51,380 nt of DNA from Nitrosomonas sp. (GCF_024282095.1 NZ_JAMWZS010000018.1:1-51380), one strand, 5' to 3'. Positions 18,249 to 27,860 are shown, counted from the stretch's first letter. Numbers and translations are program-made. Notes: generated by a model from the letters alone, not told the origin.

Positions 18249-18629
18249 CTAGCGTTGCATGATATCGCCATCAACATAAAACCACAGTTCACGTTCTTGT
18301 ATGAACCGGCTGATTTCATGTAAACGATAAGCGCGTCCATTGATTTTGTAGCGCGCGACAAATTCGACAATCGCACGATCTGCGGACGATTGTTCGTGGC
18401 GCTTCACTGCCAGGCCCAGCCATTGATTCGGTGGCTGACGTGCCAATTCGAGCGAAGCCGGGCGGGTACTGTGATGCCACGTCGCCAGCAGATAGTCTTC
18501 GCGATTCAATGTGTATGCCGTGTAACGTGAGCGCATGAGTATTTCTGCCGTGGCGGCAGCTTCGCCGTGATCCAGATAACGGCCGCAGCAGTTGATGTAG
18601 TGTGTGTTACCGCATGGGCAGTGGGTCAT
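18249..18629 (-). CDS. YchJ family protein (UPF0225, SEC-C type zinc motif)
   Basis: This cytosolic protein of about 126 aa starts MTHCPCGNTHYINCCGRY, a Cys-rich SEC-C-like zinc-binding motif, followed by the EILMRSRYTAYTL stretch typical of YchJ. Its C-terminus, with the WFYVDGDI ending, has the NTF2-like fold of the family. The start at 18629 places the Cys motif at the N-terminus as in homologues; upstream in-frame ATGs at 18662, 18692 and 18710 are less likely. The biochemical function of YchJ is not established. It is convergent with the DUF202-like gene. Confidence 0.82.
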   Translation of the reverse strand: MTHCPCGNTHYINCCGRYLDHGEAAATAEILMRSRYTAYTLNREDYLLATWHHSTRPASLELARQPPNQWLGLAVKRHEQSSADRAIVEFVARYKINGRAYRLHEISRFIQERELWFYVDGDIMQR

Positions 18630-18903
18630 TTTGATGTCTATTGCTGAGTGTATTATATTCATGCTATATCGTGCATTCTTCAAAGGCTTCATGCACTTGG
18701 ATTCAATCATCGAGTTGGTTGCGTGTCAGTGTAAAGACTCCTATGAGTATATTTCAAGATATAAGCCATTCAACGCATTCTTTTCCCTCTTTTGCACGGA
18801 ATCTTTTTCTTTACACTGATGAATGCTACGAAACCGAGCGCACTGCGATATCAAATACAGCCAGCAGTACATCGTAATACAAATAACTTGAGAGATCACA
18901 GCC

Positions 18904-19572
18904 ATGATGTTTGATCGTGATAATGTCTATCGCATCGCACCTTTCGGTGCATATGTTTTTTTTATGCTATTGGAAGATGTATTGTTGAAGTTTGGTTGGG
19001 ATGCCAATGACTTGCGCTTGCTTTACGTGGTGAAGATCACTGTTGTTGTCGGCTTGCTGTGGTTGATGCGGCGTGCTTATAGTGAGTTGCGGTGGCCTGC
19101 GGGGGTAAATTTTCGCACCTGGATTGTGGCGATCGTTGCAGGCATCGTGGTGTTCGTTGCCTGGATTAATCTGACGGCAGATTGGATGGTGATGGGTGAG
19201 TCCGTTGGTTTCGATCCACGTGATGATGCTGAAATTGATTGGTTTCTGGTGACGGTGCGGTTGGCTGGTGCGGCACTGGTGGTTCCTGTCATGGAGGAAT
19301 TGTTCTGGCGATCATTTCTGATGCGCTGGATCACGCATCCAAATTTTTTGGCTGTCAATCCGGCACAGGTAGGACTCAAGGCATTTTGCATTACGGCCAT
19401 ACTTTTTGCGGTTGCGCATAGTCTATGGCTGGCTGGAATTTTTGCTGGGATTGTTTACAACCTTCTGTACATGCGTAGTGGTACGTTGTGGTCACCAATT
19501 CTTGCGCATGCGATAACCAATGGTATTTTGGGTATATGGATAGTATCGACGGGTAATTGGGGTTTTTGGTAG
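18904..19572 (+). CDS. CAAX prenyl protease-related membrane protein (CPBP family, exosortase-associated type)
   Basis: This 222-aa integral membrane protein has about six segments. It carries the CPBP metalloprotease motifs EELFWRS (EExxxR), AVAHSLW and LAHAITN. Its length and pattern fit the subgroup named CAAX prenyl protease-related protein that accompanies PEP-CTERM/exosortase systems (TIGR03008). No exosortase or PEP-CTERM protein is seen in this window. The ATG at 18904 follows a GAGATCACAGCC leader with a weak site. It is convergent with the PilZ gene, only 2 bases away. Confidence 0.75.
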   Translation: MMFDRDNVYRIAPFGAYVFFMLLEDVLLKFGWDANDLRLLYVVKITVVVGLLWLMRRAYSELRWPAGVNFRTWIVAIVAGIVVFVAWINLTADWMVMGESVGFDPRDDAEIDWFLVTVRLAGAALVVPVMEELFWRSFLMRWITHPNFLAVNPAQVGLKAFCITAILFAVAHSLWLAGIFAGIVYNLLYMRSGTLWSPILAHAITNGILGIWIVSTGNWGFW

Positions 19573-19574
19573 GA

Positions 19575-20444
19575 TTAAACTGTATGATGCGGATTTTCGA
19601 CTATTTCCTGATAAATAAAGCTGTGCAGTGAGGAAGCTTGGCCCGATTCTAATTCGGTGAATTCAATGCCGAAGCATGATATTTTCTGGTTATTCTCATT
19701 GATCTGTCTAACAGATCTGATGGTACTTTTTATGGTTAATGGTACTTCTTTGTCCAAAATCTGAATGGCAAAGGATAGCATGATAGTTGTACCCGGTTCT
19801 CCTAAGAGGCAGGTGGCATTAATTTCTGCACCCGTAGTACTGATATCGGTAATGGTCAGTGGTATGAGATTGTCAGCAGCTGAAGCTGGAATATTGCACT
19901 TAACTCGCCGGGATTTTCGAATAGTCTGACCTAATATATATTTAGGGAATGACAAATGGAGATATTTGAATGGTATTTTAATGATCTTGTCTACATAAGC
20001 TGTGAAACTGAATACACATTTTCCACTAAATAAACGTACCAGAATCTGGTCGCCTTCCAGAAAGGATTCTCCAGTTAATTGATTTGATGCGGGCATACTG
20101 ACGATTAATGTGACGTCTTGTACATAACCGATAAGGGCTGCTCTGTAGAAGCTGTTGTTTGTTTCACCGGATGTTTTTTTTGCCGAAGAAGATAATTTAA
20201 GTTGAAGCTTATGACCAACTTTGAGTTGCATGCTTTCAAAGTTGAATCCGATTTTATCGGAGTGGGTTTGCCTTGCTGCTGATTCTTTGCGAAATAGCGG
20301 AGATTCTTTCAGCTTATTTAATTCATGAATCGTTTCAATGATATGCCCACGTTTAAGTATCGGTTTGTGTTCTCGGTCAAATAAATCCCATGGTAATGAT
20401 TGACCCACTGTTAAATCTGATTTCTGTATCTGTATCAAATTCAT
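19575..20444 (-). CDS. PilZ-domain cyclic-di-GMP receptor (YcgR-like)
   Basis: This 289-aa cytosolic protein has three parts. The N-terminal 60 residues (TVGQSLPWDLFD...LKRGHII) resemble the small domain that precedes some c-di-GMP proteins. A YcgR-type beta domain spans about 70-170. The C-terminal PilZ domain has the RKSRR motif near 174-178 and DISTTG (D/NxSxxG) near 200, the two elements that bind c-di-GMP. It probably acts as a flagellar brake or another c-di-GMP effector. Two GGDEF proteins in the window could supply the ligand, but no flagellar gene is adjacent. Confidence 0.82.
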   Translation of the reverse strand: MNLIQIQKSDLTVGQSLPWDLFDREHKPILKRGHIIETIHELNKLKESPLFRKESAARQTHSDKIGFNFESMQLKVGHKLQLKLSSSAKKTSGETNNSFYRAALIGYVQDVTLIVSMPASNQLTGESFLEGDQILVRLFSGKCVFSFTAYVDKIIKIPFKYLHLSFPKYILGQTIRKSRRVKCNIPASAADNLIPLTITDISTTGAEINATCLLGEPGTTIMLSFAIQILDKEVPLTIKSTIRSVRQINENNQKISCFGIEFTELESGQASSLHSFIYQEIVENPHHTV

Positions 20445-21003
20445 GATTAACTATTTTGCGTAGGAAATGGAATAAGCTGCGTAACGGGCAATAGGCTTTT
20501 AATTGAAATTATTATATATCAATATATTATGTATAAAATCATAAGTGCTCCTTAAACGGTACGAATGGTTCAAAACTTTAACAAACTATACCGCTACCTC
20601 CGGTTCCAGTGACTAAACAACCGACCAATAATATTGGAACTCCAGATTGGTGCACGTCTTTCATTCAATCAAATATCATTTGATTTATAAGGCTATTCTT
20701 CAAGAAATAAGTACCGGCTAAAGACTGTGTTTGTTATTGTGATTTACTGCATGGAATGCATGCGGCAAGGCAGTGTGGCTTTGTAATCGAGAGGCTTCCG
20801 TTGTGCTATGGACATCGCTCACAGTATTCCGGTGCGCTTTGACTGACGCAGATCGCAACACTTGCATTGTTCTTTGTATTATTGAACAACTGTTTGCGTT
20901 GACCCTTGCGGTGATTCAATGATAGAGTCTGTCCATGTAAGAACTAGGGTTTTTTGTGGCCTGTAGTGTTAGTATCTTTCGTGTAATTTTATTAGGGGGA
21001 GTA
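20445..21003. other. Intergenic region between the PilZ and porin genes
   Basis: These 559 bases hold no convincing reading frame. They must carry the divergent promoters of the PilZ and porin genes. The one clear structure is a palindrome, TCAAAT-atc-ATTTGA at 20669-20683, about 320 bases before the porin start, which could be an operator. The porin ribosome binding site (AGGGGGAG) ends the region. Confidence 0.5.
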
Positions 21004-22365
21004 ATGGAATATAAATCATTATATAAGAACCAGATGATGCCTGCTGTGGTAGGAGGGTTGCTACTGATTGGTATGAGTTCATCCAATGTTCTTGCAAATA
21101 CCGTGATGAATGCCAGCAATAACTTTACAAAGGCATTGAAAGACAGCGGCATTAGAATTGGCGGGTGGATTCATGGCGGTGCGACTCTCAATCCGAGTCA
21201 GACCGACGGTTTTAACGGTCCGGTCACTTTTGCGGACCAAGCGAATAGGGTTCAATTGAATCAGTTGAACTTTTTTATAGAGCGTGCGGTTAAAACGGAA
21301 GGTAAAGGCTGGGATTTCGGTTTTCGTGGTGACTTTATGTTCGGTACCGATGCTATTTTTACCCAAGCCTACGGTAATCCGGCATTTGATCCCAACACTG
21401 GGAGGGCGCTGCCTGATCGAGGTAACTGGGATCTTGGGATATGCTGTAATTCCAGCCGTACATACGGCATTGCAATTCCGCAGGCTTTCGCAGAGATTTA
21501 TGCGCCGGTTGGTAATGGATTGAATATTAAAGTAGGTCATTTTTATACCCCGATTGGCTATGAATCGGTACCGGCACCCAATAATTTCTTCTATACCCAT
21601 GCTTATACCATGCAATATGGTGAACCTTTTACCCATACCGGTGTGCTGACTAATTATTCGATCAATAAGAACTTTGTTGCGATGGCTGGTGCAATTGGTG
21701 GTAGTGGAACCGGCGGTTGGGATGGTAATTTTGATCGGCAAATGGGAAATTGGGGGGGGATTGGCGGTATTACCTGGACTAGTGATGATAAGAAAACCTC
21801 ATTGAATATCAGCGGTACCGGTAGTACGACTTCCACACGCAGTAATAATTTCTGGGGTATGTACAGCGTTGTCCTGAAACATATGTTCACGGACAAGACA
21901 CATTTTATTTTGCAACATGATCATGGTTTCGCGGATGGCGTCTTGACACCGAGAGGATTAACGAATGCGACATGGTATGGTATTAATACGCATGCGTATT
22001 ATGATCTGACGCCGGCCTTATCAATCGGTGTGCGCGCTGAGTGGTTTCGTGATCGGGACGGTTTCCGTGTTTTCTCACCAGGTAGGGTAAGTGCGGCAAC
22101 AAATCACCTTGGCAGCAGCTATGCGCTGGGTGGTGCAACCGCGCTAGCCACTAGTACGCCTGCAGATTATTATGCGGTCACTATTGGTGCAAACTGGAAA
22201 GCGGCCAGGACGTTGAATCTTCATTGGAAGGGTTTGAAGCAATTGAATATTCGCCCGAATATTCGCTGGGATAGAGCGGATGCGATTGATGTCGCTGCTT
22301 ATCGGCCGTTTGGCGGCAATAAGGATCAGGTTTTGTTCTCGCTGGATGCTATCCTTCCGTTCTGA
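21004..22365 (+). CDS. Outer-membrane beta-barrel porin (BBP2/OmpL-like)
   Basis: The 453-aa product has a signal peptide (cleavage after NVLA). The mature part matches the putative beta-barrel porin-2 family: GWIHGGATLNP at the N-terminus, then repeated aromatic and Gly-rich strands, for example GHFYTPIGYESVPAPNNFFYTHAY. The last residue is Phe, the usual C-terminal signal for BAM-dependent insertion. ATG 21004 follows AGGGGGAG with short spacing; the frame is open 16 codons further upstream without a better site. Substrate is unknown. A strong terminator follows. Confidence 0.85.
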   Translation: MEYKSLYKNQMMPAVVGGLLLIGMSSSNVLANTVMNASNNFTKALKDSGIRIGGWIHGGATLNPSQTDGFNGPVTFADQANRVQLNQLNFFIERAVKTEGKGWDFGFRGDFMFGTDAIFTQAYGNPAFDPNTGRALPDRGNWDLGICCNSSRTYGIAIPQAFAEIYAPVGNGLNIKVGHFYTPIGYESVPAPNNFFYTHAYTMQYGEPFTHTGVLTNYSINKNFVAMAGAIGGSGTGGWDGNFDRQMGNWGGIGGITWTSDDKKTSLNISGTGSTTSTRSNNFWGMYSVVLKHMFTDKTHFILQHDHGFADGVLTPRGLTNATWYGINTHAYYDLTPALSIGVRAEWFRDRDGFRVFSPGRVSAATNHLGSSYALGGATALATSTPADYYAVTIGANWKAARTLNLHWKGLKQLNIRPNIRWDRADAIDVAAYRPFGGNKDQVLFSLDAILPF

Positions 22366-22408
22366 GTTTAGTGTTTGATATATGAATTTGTTTATGAAAT
22401 ATGAAAAT

Positions 22409-22434
22409 AAAAATGCGCCTGCGGGCGCATTTTT
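22409..22434. terminator. Bidirectional Rho-independent terminator
   Basis: AAAAATGCGCC and GGCGCATTTTT form a perfect 11-bp stem with a TGCG tetraloop, flanked by T runs on both strands. It ends the porin gene on the plus strand and rluD on the minus strand. Confidence 0.93.
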
Positions 22435-22471
22435 ATTTTTAAGAGCATATAAATCAGGCTACCAGAAAACC

Positions 22472-23497
22472 TTATGGCTCTTCTTTGCTGTGGTATTTCA
22501 GTTTCTGTAGTAAATTTTCCAAATCATCAGGTACGTTGGCTTCCCATGTCAGGATTTGTTCGGTGTGCGGGTGAGTCAATGCAAGTTTCTGAGCATGTAA
22601 TGCTTGCCTGGGAAAATTAATTAATAGCTCCCCAATGACCTGCCTGGTATTCCTGGGTTTGCCGCCATAAACAGGATCGCCTGCCAAGGGATGTCCGATA
22701 GCGCTCATATGTACACGTATCTGATGCGTGCGGCCTGTTTCAAGGCTACATTGCAACAGCGTACAACCTTCAAGAATCTCGATAACTCGATAGTGCGTAC
22801 GCGCAGATTTACCATGTGTAGTAACAGCCATTTTCGTACGATGAATGGGATGTCGGCCTATCGGCGCATCGACACTGCCGCTTTGTTCGACTTCTCCTAA
22901 AACCAATGCGAGATAATCACGCTTAACGGTGTGTTGTTGCAGTTGGCGCACCAGATTTGTTTGCGCTTCTATGGTTTTTGCAACGACCAATAAACCACTG
23001 GTGTTCTTGTCCAACCGGTGGACGATACCGGCACGAGGTACGTTCTCTAATTGCGGTGCATGGTGCAGTAACGCATTGAGCAGAGTGCCCTGCCAGTTGC
23101 CATTACCGGGATGAGTGACTAAGCCGGCAGGTTTGTTGATAACAATCAGTGACTCGTCTTCGTGGATAATGTCTAGATGGATATTTTCAGCTGTGTACGC
23201 AGATTCAGCGACAGTGTCCTGAGGGGAAATCCGGACATACTCATTGCCCCATACTTTTTGCTTCACAGTGGCGATCAGGCCATCCACCACAACTCGATTT
23301 TCAACAATCCAGGATTGCAAGCGGCTACGGGACCACTGGGGTAAAAGCTTTGCTAAAGCCTGATCAAGACGCAAGCCTGCATAATCAGCAGGAATTATTA
23401 AATCGATATCGGTGTGCGCCAGCTCGTTACACACAAGGGGCGGTGGCTTTACGTTATAATCCGCAGGAGTACTCTTGTTTTTTATGGAATTGGTCAT
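22472..23497 (-). CDS. rluD: 23S rRNA pseudouridine synthase RluD
   Basis: This 341-aa RluA-family enzyme would convert U1911, U1915 and U1917 of 23S rRNA helix 69 to pseudouridine. An S4-type RNA-binding domain spans about 40-90 (GLRLDQALAKLLPQWSRSRLQ). The catalytic motif HRLDKNTSGL follows, with Asp163, and then GRTHQIRVHM. The start codon at 23497 overlaps that of bamD on the other strand through a shared CATG, so the two genes diverge with no spacer. A shorter start is possible but not obvious. Confidence 0.95.
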   Translation of the reverse strand: MTNSIKNKSTPADYNVKPPPLVCNELAHTDIDLIIPADYAGLRLDQALAKLLPQWSRSRLQSWIVENRVVVDGLIATVKQKVWGNEYVRISPQDTVAESAYTAENIHLDIIHEDESLIVINKPAGLVTHPGNGNWQGTLLNALLHHAPQLENVPRAGIVHRLDKNTSGLLVVAKTIEAQTNLVRQLQQHTVKRDYLALVLGEVEQSGSVDAPIGRHPIHRTKMAVTTHGKSARTHYRVIEILEGCTLLQCSLETGRTHQIRVHMSAIGHPLAGDPVYGGKPRNTRQVIGELLINFPRQALHAQKLALTHPHTEQILTWEANVPDDLENLLQKLKYHSKEEP

Positions 23498-24299
23498 GTT
23501 ACGTAGTTTAGCTTTAATTCTGGTGTTATGGTTATCAGCCTGCGGCTTGCTGCCGGATCGGACAGAAGATCAGCAGGACTGGTCTGCCAATAAATTTTAT
23601 TCTGAAGCGAAAACAAAATTGAATGATGGCAATTATACGGCAGCCATCAAACTGTATGAGTCATTAGAAGCACGTTACCCGTATGGTCGCATAGCACAAC
23701 AAGCACAACTTGAGACGGCTTACGCACATTATAAAAATGAAGAGCCGGCTTCAGCAATTACCGCAGCCGATCGGTTTATCAAATTGCACCCTAATCATGT
23801 CAATGTGGATTACGCATACTATATCAAGGGATTAGCAAGTTTCAATGACAATTGGGGAATGATGGGATTCTTGCTGAAAGGCCCGCTCAAGCAGGATATG
23901 AGCGAGCGTGATTCAAAAGCATCGCGCGAATCATTCGAAAATTTTAAGGAACTAGTAACGCGTTTTCCGGATAGCAAGTATGCAGCAGATGCCCGACAGC
24001 GGATGGCCTACTTGATCAATGCCGTTGCCATGAGCGAGATTCATACCGCGCGCTACTACATGAAACGCAAGGCGTATGTTGCTGCAGCCAATCGGGCTCA
24101 GAATGCGATCGCAGAATATCCCCGTACACCCGCTACCGAAGAAGCGCTGTATATCATGATTAAGGCTTATGAAGAACTGGAGATGTATGATCTGCGCGAT
24201 GATGCGGAGCGTGTCATGCGAATTAACTTTCCAAACAGTCATTTCCTTGCGGAATTACCGGAAGTCGGTGCCAAAGCATGGTGGGAATTTTGGCGGTAA
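23496..24299 (+). CDS. bamD: Outer-membrane assembly lipoprotein BamD
   Basis: This 267-aa lipoprotein of the BAM complex inserts beta-barrel proteins in the outer membrane. The lipobox is LSAC after MLRSLALILVLW, and five TPR-like helical repeats follow (NKFYSEAKTKLNDGNYTAAIKLYESLEARYP is the first). ATG 23496 gives the typical short lipoprotein signal. However, an AGGAG at 23465-23469 sits 5 bases before an in-frame TTG at 23475, which would add seven residues. The promoter must lie inside rluD. The adjacent divergent rluD-bamD arrangement is common in beta- and gammaproteobacteria. Confidence 0.95.
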   Translation: MLRSLALILVLWLSACGLLPDRTEDQQDWSANKFYSEAKTKLNDGNYTAAIKLYESLEARYPYGRIAQQAQLETAYAHYKNEEPASAITAADRFIKLHPNHVNVDYAYYIKGLASFNDNWGMMGFLLKGPLKQDMSERDSKASRESFENFKELVTRFPDSKYAADARQRMAYLINAVAMSEIHTARYYMKRKAYVAAANRAQNAIAEYPRTPATEEALYIMIKAYEELEMYDLRDDAERVMRINFPNSHFLAELPEVGAKAWWEFWR

Positions 24300-24313
24300 C
24301 ATTTCCTAATGTT
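24298..24313. terminator. Weak hairpin between convergent bamD and usp genes
   Basis: AACATT-tcct-AATGTT with a following TCTTTT spans the six bases between the two stop codons. The stem is only six AT-rich base pairs, so any termination would be weak. Confidence 0.3.
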
Positions 24314-24749
24314 CTTTTAAGTGGATAGCCAGCACATCACAATCGGCGTGATACAAAACTCCCTTGGCGGTTGAACCCATCAGCACAGCGAGTCCGTGGC
24401 GTCCGTGTGAACCCACGACGATGAGATCGATATGTTGTTGTGTTGCAAGTTGGGTAATTTCCTGTTGTGGTTCACCCCAAACCATCCAGCGATGTGTTGG
24501 TGCAATACCCAATTGATCACTGATCTGTTTGAATTTGTTTTTTTCCGCTTCCAATAAATCGTAGGATGAATCTTCATCCAGTGGAATGACTAAGCCATAT
24601 GGCGTGTCAGGCATGGCAATATTATCCAGCACATGGATGATGTGAAGGTGTGCGCTGAATTGATCGGCCAGCTGTTTGGCTCTCTGCGCGACATAGTGAC
24701 CATAATCGGAGAAATCGATGGCGAGCAGAATGTTCTGATAGTGATTCAT
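24306..24749 (-). CDS. Universal stress protein (UspA family)
   Basis: This 147-aa single-domain Usp protein begins with the ILLAIDFSDYG strand-loop. It carries the ATP-binding type GSHGRHG...MGSTAKGVL pattern near 113-130, so it is probably of the nucleotide-binding kind. AAGGA lies 7 bases before the ATG. It has no membrane segment. Members help survival under stress through an unclear mechanism. Confidence 0.92.
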   Translation of the reverse strand: MNHYQNILLAIDFSDYGHYVAQRAKQLADQFSAHLHIIHVLDNIAMPDTPYGLVIPLDEDSSYDLLEAEKNKFKQISDQLGIAPTHRWMVWGEPQQEITQLATQQHIDLIVVGSHGRHGLAVLMGSTAKGVLYHADCDVLAIHLKEH

Positions 24750-24849
24750 GGTGAATTCCTTGATGGTAAATCGGTGAAAACGAATATGAGTTCTACGATA
24801 AGGTCAAACTTTATCATATTTGCATGATTGTACTGACGGTGATTATTGC

Positions 24850-25737
24850 TTAGTCAATGGGTTGTGATTTGTCATCAATGCGGCGTAGATAGTGAGCTAG
24901 AAAGGTGGTAATACGTTGTTCATATTCTTTACCGGCATACGAATGCATATTGAAATGCCGGGCGCCGGGAACAATCCATAATTCTTTGGGCATTCTGGCG
25001 GCAGCATAGAGGCGTTCGGTTTCCGATTGCGTCGTATGCGCATCGTTGGTGCCGGAAATGAACAATATCGGCGAATTCAAATCGTTGATTCGAGCGATTG
25101 GATTCAATTCATCCATGGAAGTATCTAAATAAAAGGACAATTGTGACAACATGACGGGCAAAAGCACGGATCCATAGCTGCCGAAGTGTAATTTTAAGCG
25201 ATTATCGACGGCTTCTTCGATAGTCGGATGCAAGGATTCAAGAATAACCGCATCCAGTTTTAAATCCGGTTTGGCAAGCACTATCGCTGCGGCGCCCAAA
25301 GAAGTACCGATGGCACCGATACGCTCATGTGGAAAAGTATTGCGAAGAAAAGCCACCGATGCTACAACGCTTTCGGATTCCCGCAAGCCGAAGGTGATTC
25401 TTTCTCCAGTAGTTTCGCCGTGTGCATGCAGATCAATGAACAGCACGCTGTAACCCTGATCTCTCAGAAATCTGGCCCGGCTCAGCATTTCCAGTCGATT
25501 GCTACGCATTGAATGCACCAATAGCACGACACTACCGCCAGGTTCTCCATAAGACAACCAACCGTGTACGATAGACCCGTTTGTACCAGGAATTTGTATG
25601 GATTCCACTGGAAAATCTGCTGAAAGTGTACCGACTGCACTGGGCGCCGGTCCGGTCAACAGCGCACCGATTGCAAAGATGCCAAGCGTGATGACAATGA
25701 TGAAAGCCAGAATTTGAACAGTTATTTTATGCAACAT
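24850..25737 (-). CDS. Membrane-anchored alpha/beta hydrolase (serine esterase/peptidase-like)
   Basis: This 295-aa protein has an N-terminal hydrophobic anchor (about 8-28). An alpha/beta-hydrolase domain follows, with oxyanion strand VVLLVHSMRSN, nucleophile elbow GTSLG near 145, a likely Asp in SGTNDAHT and a His in PGARHFNMH. It resembles YqhI/BAAT-type or S9-like hydrolases of unknown substrate. It stands alone and diverges from the response-regulator gene. Confidence 0.8.
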   Translation of the reverse strand: MLHKITVQILAFIIVITLGIFAIGALLTGPAPSAVGTLSADFPVESIQIPGTNGSIVHGWLSYGEPGGSVVLLVHSMRSNRLEMLSRARFLRDQGYSVLFIDLHAHGETTGERITFGLRESESVVASVAFLRNTFPHERIGAIGTSLGAAAIVLAKPDLKLDAVILESLHPTIEEAVDNRLKLHFGSYGSVLLPVMLSQLSFYLDTSMDELNPIARINDLNSPILFISGTNDAHTTQSETERLYAAARMPKELWIVPGARHFNMHSYAGKEYEQRITTFLAHYLRRIDDKSQPID

Positions 25738-26158
25738 GGTTTCTATCCGATCTGAGGAAACGATGAAATGGGAAACAGGTATTTACAAAATAGTCGGCGG
25801 CAATAAATAAAGTATGTAGCAAATGCGTAATTAACAGGCACTATCGTGATAATTTTTGTGTCATGGTTTCAGTGCTGCAGGCCATAATGGAAAATTTCAT
25901 CAACAAATCGGTTAAATAATCGATTTTTAAGTCTTAAATTATCCGATTGAGTGGCCATTTTTTTTATACAATGGCTACATGCGAAAGAAAACAGGTTGAG
26001 GGAAGCATACAACTGTATTCATATTTTCGCTATGGCTGCTACTGTACAACCAAATGAAATCGCGTCATGCATAAATTTTGGAACGACGGCAGGTTTATCA
26101 AGAAACTTCGATCTCGTGCGACTAACCGCTGAGATTGCACAGAATCGGGCACACTACT
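25738..26158. other. Divergent intergenic region
   Basis: These 421 bases between the hydrolase and response-regulator genes contain AT-rich tracts (for example 25915-25975) but no supported gene. A 72-codon open frame at 25951-26169 runs into the next gene in another frame, has no ribosome binding site and is not protein-like. Promoters for both flanking genes are expected here; I could not fix them. Confidence 0.45.
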
Positions 26159-27823
26159 ATGCATATTAAAGAGCACAAAGAATTTCGGGAAAGAATGCGT
26201 TTGTTGCTGGCTTCATTTGCACAAGAGCTACCGGACAGAATCAATGAAATTGAAGCCTTATGGAGTAAGTTGCAAACAGAATGGGACAGTAAGGCACTAC
26301 AGGAACTGCATCGTTCTGTGCACAATTTAGTCGGTAATGGTAAAACGTTTGGTTACCCGCAACTGAGTATTGAGGCTCGTGCATTGGAGCAAGTTCTGAA
26401 GAGCCTGATGCACAGAGAAGTTGCCATAGATGCGTTGCAATCTGCCAGAATTTTGCAGCAAGTGCTTGAACTGAAGCGAATCTCCGCTGAGCAAGCTGCT
26501 GCGTCGTCAAAAAATATGATTGCGGCGGTTGCCGATGAACACGCGCTTCTGCCAAATTCTCATGCATCTAATCTGATATTTGTGGTGGAAGATGATGTCG
26601 AGGCGGCGCAGGAGCTTGCGCTGCAATTGCGCTATTACGGTTATGAAGTCGAGGTATTCAATCATTTAGATAAATTCCGCGCCGCTGTGCAGCATAAACC
26701 CCATGCGATCATCCTGATGGATGTTGAGTTTCCTGAAGATGAAATGGGTGGTATTCAGATCATGGAGGAAATTCAGCGAGGCTTGGTTTGCCCGGCGCGG
26801 GTGATTTTTATTTCGGTTCACGATGATATGGCGTTTCGACTGGGGGCGGTGCGTGCCGGTGGTGTTGCCTACTTCACAAAACCCATTAATTCTACGGAAC
26901 TGATCGATCAACTTGATTTGATCACCGCGTCGCAAATTCAAGAGCCATTTCGTGTATTGATTGTCGATGATAGTCCAATGGTGCTGGCTTACCATACGGC
27001 GATACTGGAGCAGGCTGAAATGGTCGTGAAAGCAATCTCGGAGCCGATGCAGTTGCTGGAAGTATTGAGCGACTTTAATCCTGACCTCATTCTGATGGAT
27101 TTGTATATGCCCGAATGCAACGGAATTGAATTGGCCAAAGTCATTCGCCAAACGGATGGTTTTCTGAGTACTCCGATCGTTTATCTTTCTACTGAAAACG
27201 ATTTTAATACGCAGCCTGAGGCGATGAATTTGCGTGGTGACGATTTTCTGGTTAAACCGATTGACCCTGCGCACTTGGTTTCAGCCATTACATCGCGTGT
27301 GACGCGAGCGCGTTCTTTACGCTCTCTGATGATTCATGACGGTTTGACCGGCTTGCTGAATCATACTGCGATAAAAGAAGAACTGGCGCGTGAAGTGGTA
27401 CGTTCCAGCCGGCTGAGTACACCATTATCGCTCGCCATGGTGGATATCGATTTCTTTAAGAAAGTCAATGACACTTATGGTCATGCCGCTGGTGACCGTG
27501 TGCTTAAGAGCTTGGCGCGGTTGCTCAAACAACGTTTGCGGGAAACGGACATTGTCGGGCGTTATGGCGGGGAAGAATTTGCGGTCATTATGAACGATAC
27601 CGACGCAATCTCTGCGGCAAAAGTCATTGATGAGATACGCACAGTTTTCTCACGTTTGCTACACTTGAGCCATGATGAAGAGTTTTATGTCAATTTCAGC
27701 TGCGGTATCGCGGATCTTGCACATTTCTCGGATGCCGCCAGCCTCAGTGAGGCCGCTGATAAAGCGTTGTATCAAGCCAAACAGAGAGGGCGCAATAAAG
27801 TGGTGGTGAATTCAGGTGATTAG
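26159..27823 (+). CDS. HPt-REC-REC-GGDEF multidomain response regulator (diguanylate cyclase)
   Basis: This 554-aa cytosolic signalling protein has four domains. An HPt-like four-helix domain comes first (about 10-110, with LHRSVHNLVGNGKTFG carrying the candidate phospho-His). Two receiver domains follow: REC1 about 138-255, phospho-Asp in ILMDVEFP, and REC2 about 265-385, phospho-Asp in LILMDLYMP and Lys in LVKPI. The C-terminal GGDEF domain has GGEEF at 470-474 and an RETD I-site five residues before it. It would turn a phosphorelay signal into c-di-GMP. ATG 26159 is chosen over TTG 26135; neither has a clear ribosome binding site. No histidine kinase is adjacent. Confidence 0.88.
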   Translation: MHIKEHKEFRERMRLLLASFAQELPDRINEIEALWSKLQTEWDSKALQELHRSVHNLVGNGKTFGYPQLSIEARALEQVLKSLMHREVAIDALQSARILQQVLELKRISAEQAAASSKNMIAAVADEHALLPNSHASNLIFVVEDDVEAAQELALQLRYYGYEVEVFNHLDKFRAAVQHKPHAIILMDVEFPEDEMGGIQIMEEIQRGLVCPARVIFISVHDDMAFRLGAVRAGGVAYFTKPINSTELIDQLDLITASQIQEPFRVLIVDDSPMVLAYHTAILEQAEMVVKAISEPMQLLEVLSDFNPDLILMDLYMPECNGIELAKVIRQTDGFLSTPIVYLSTENDFNTQPEAMNLRGDDFLVKPIDPAHLVSAITSRVTRARSLRSLMIHDGLTGLLNHTAIKEELAREVVRSSRLSTPLSLAMVDIDFFKKVNDTYGHAAGDRVLKSLARLLKQRLRETDIVGRYGGEEFAVIMNDTDAISAAKVIDEIRTVFSRLLHLSHDEEFYVNFSCGIADLAHFSDAASLSEAADKALYQAKQRGRNKVVVNSGD

Positions 27824-27860
27824 ATGATGCCTTTGTGCGGGCAGTGCGTACGGAAGTTTT

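Noticed and set aside
21079-21741. 220-codon minus-strand frame opposite the porin gene
   Set aside because: Antisense shadow; the plus strand encodes a complete porin with signal peptide and C-terminal Phe.
25951-26169. 72-codon frame upstream of the HPt-REC-REC-GGDEF gene
   Set aside because: No ribosome binding site and no protein-like pattern; it overlaps the next gene start in another frame.
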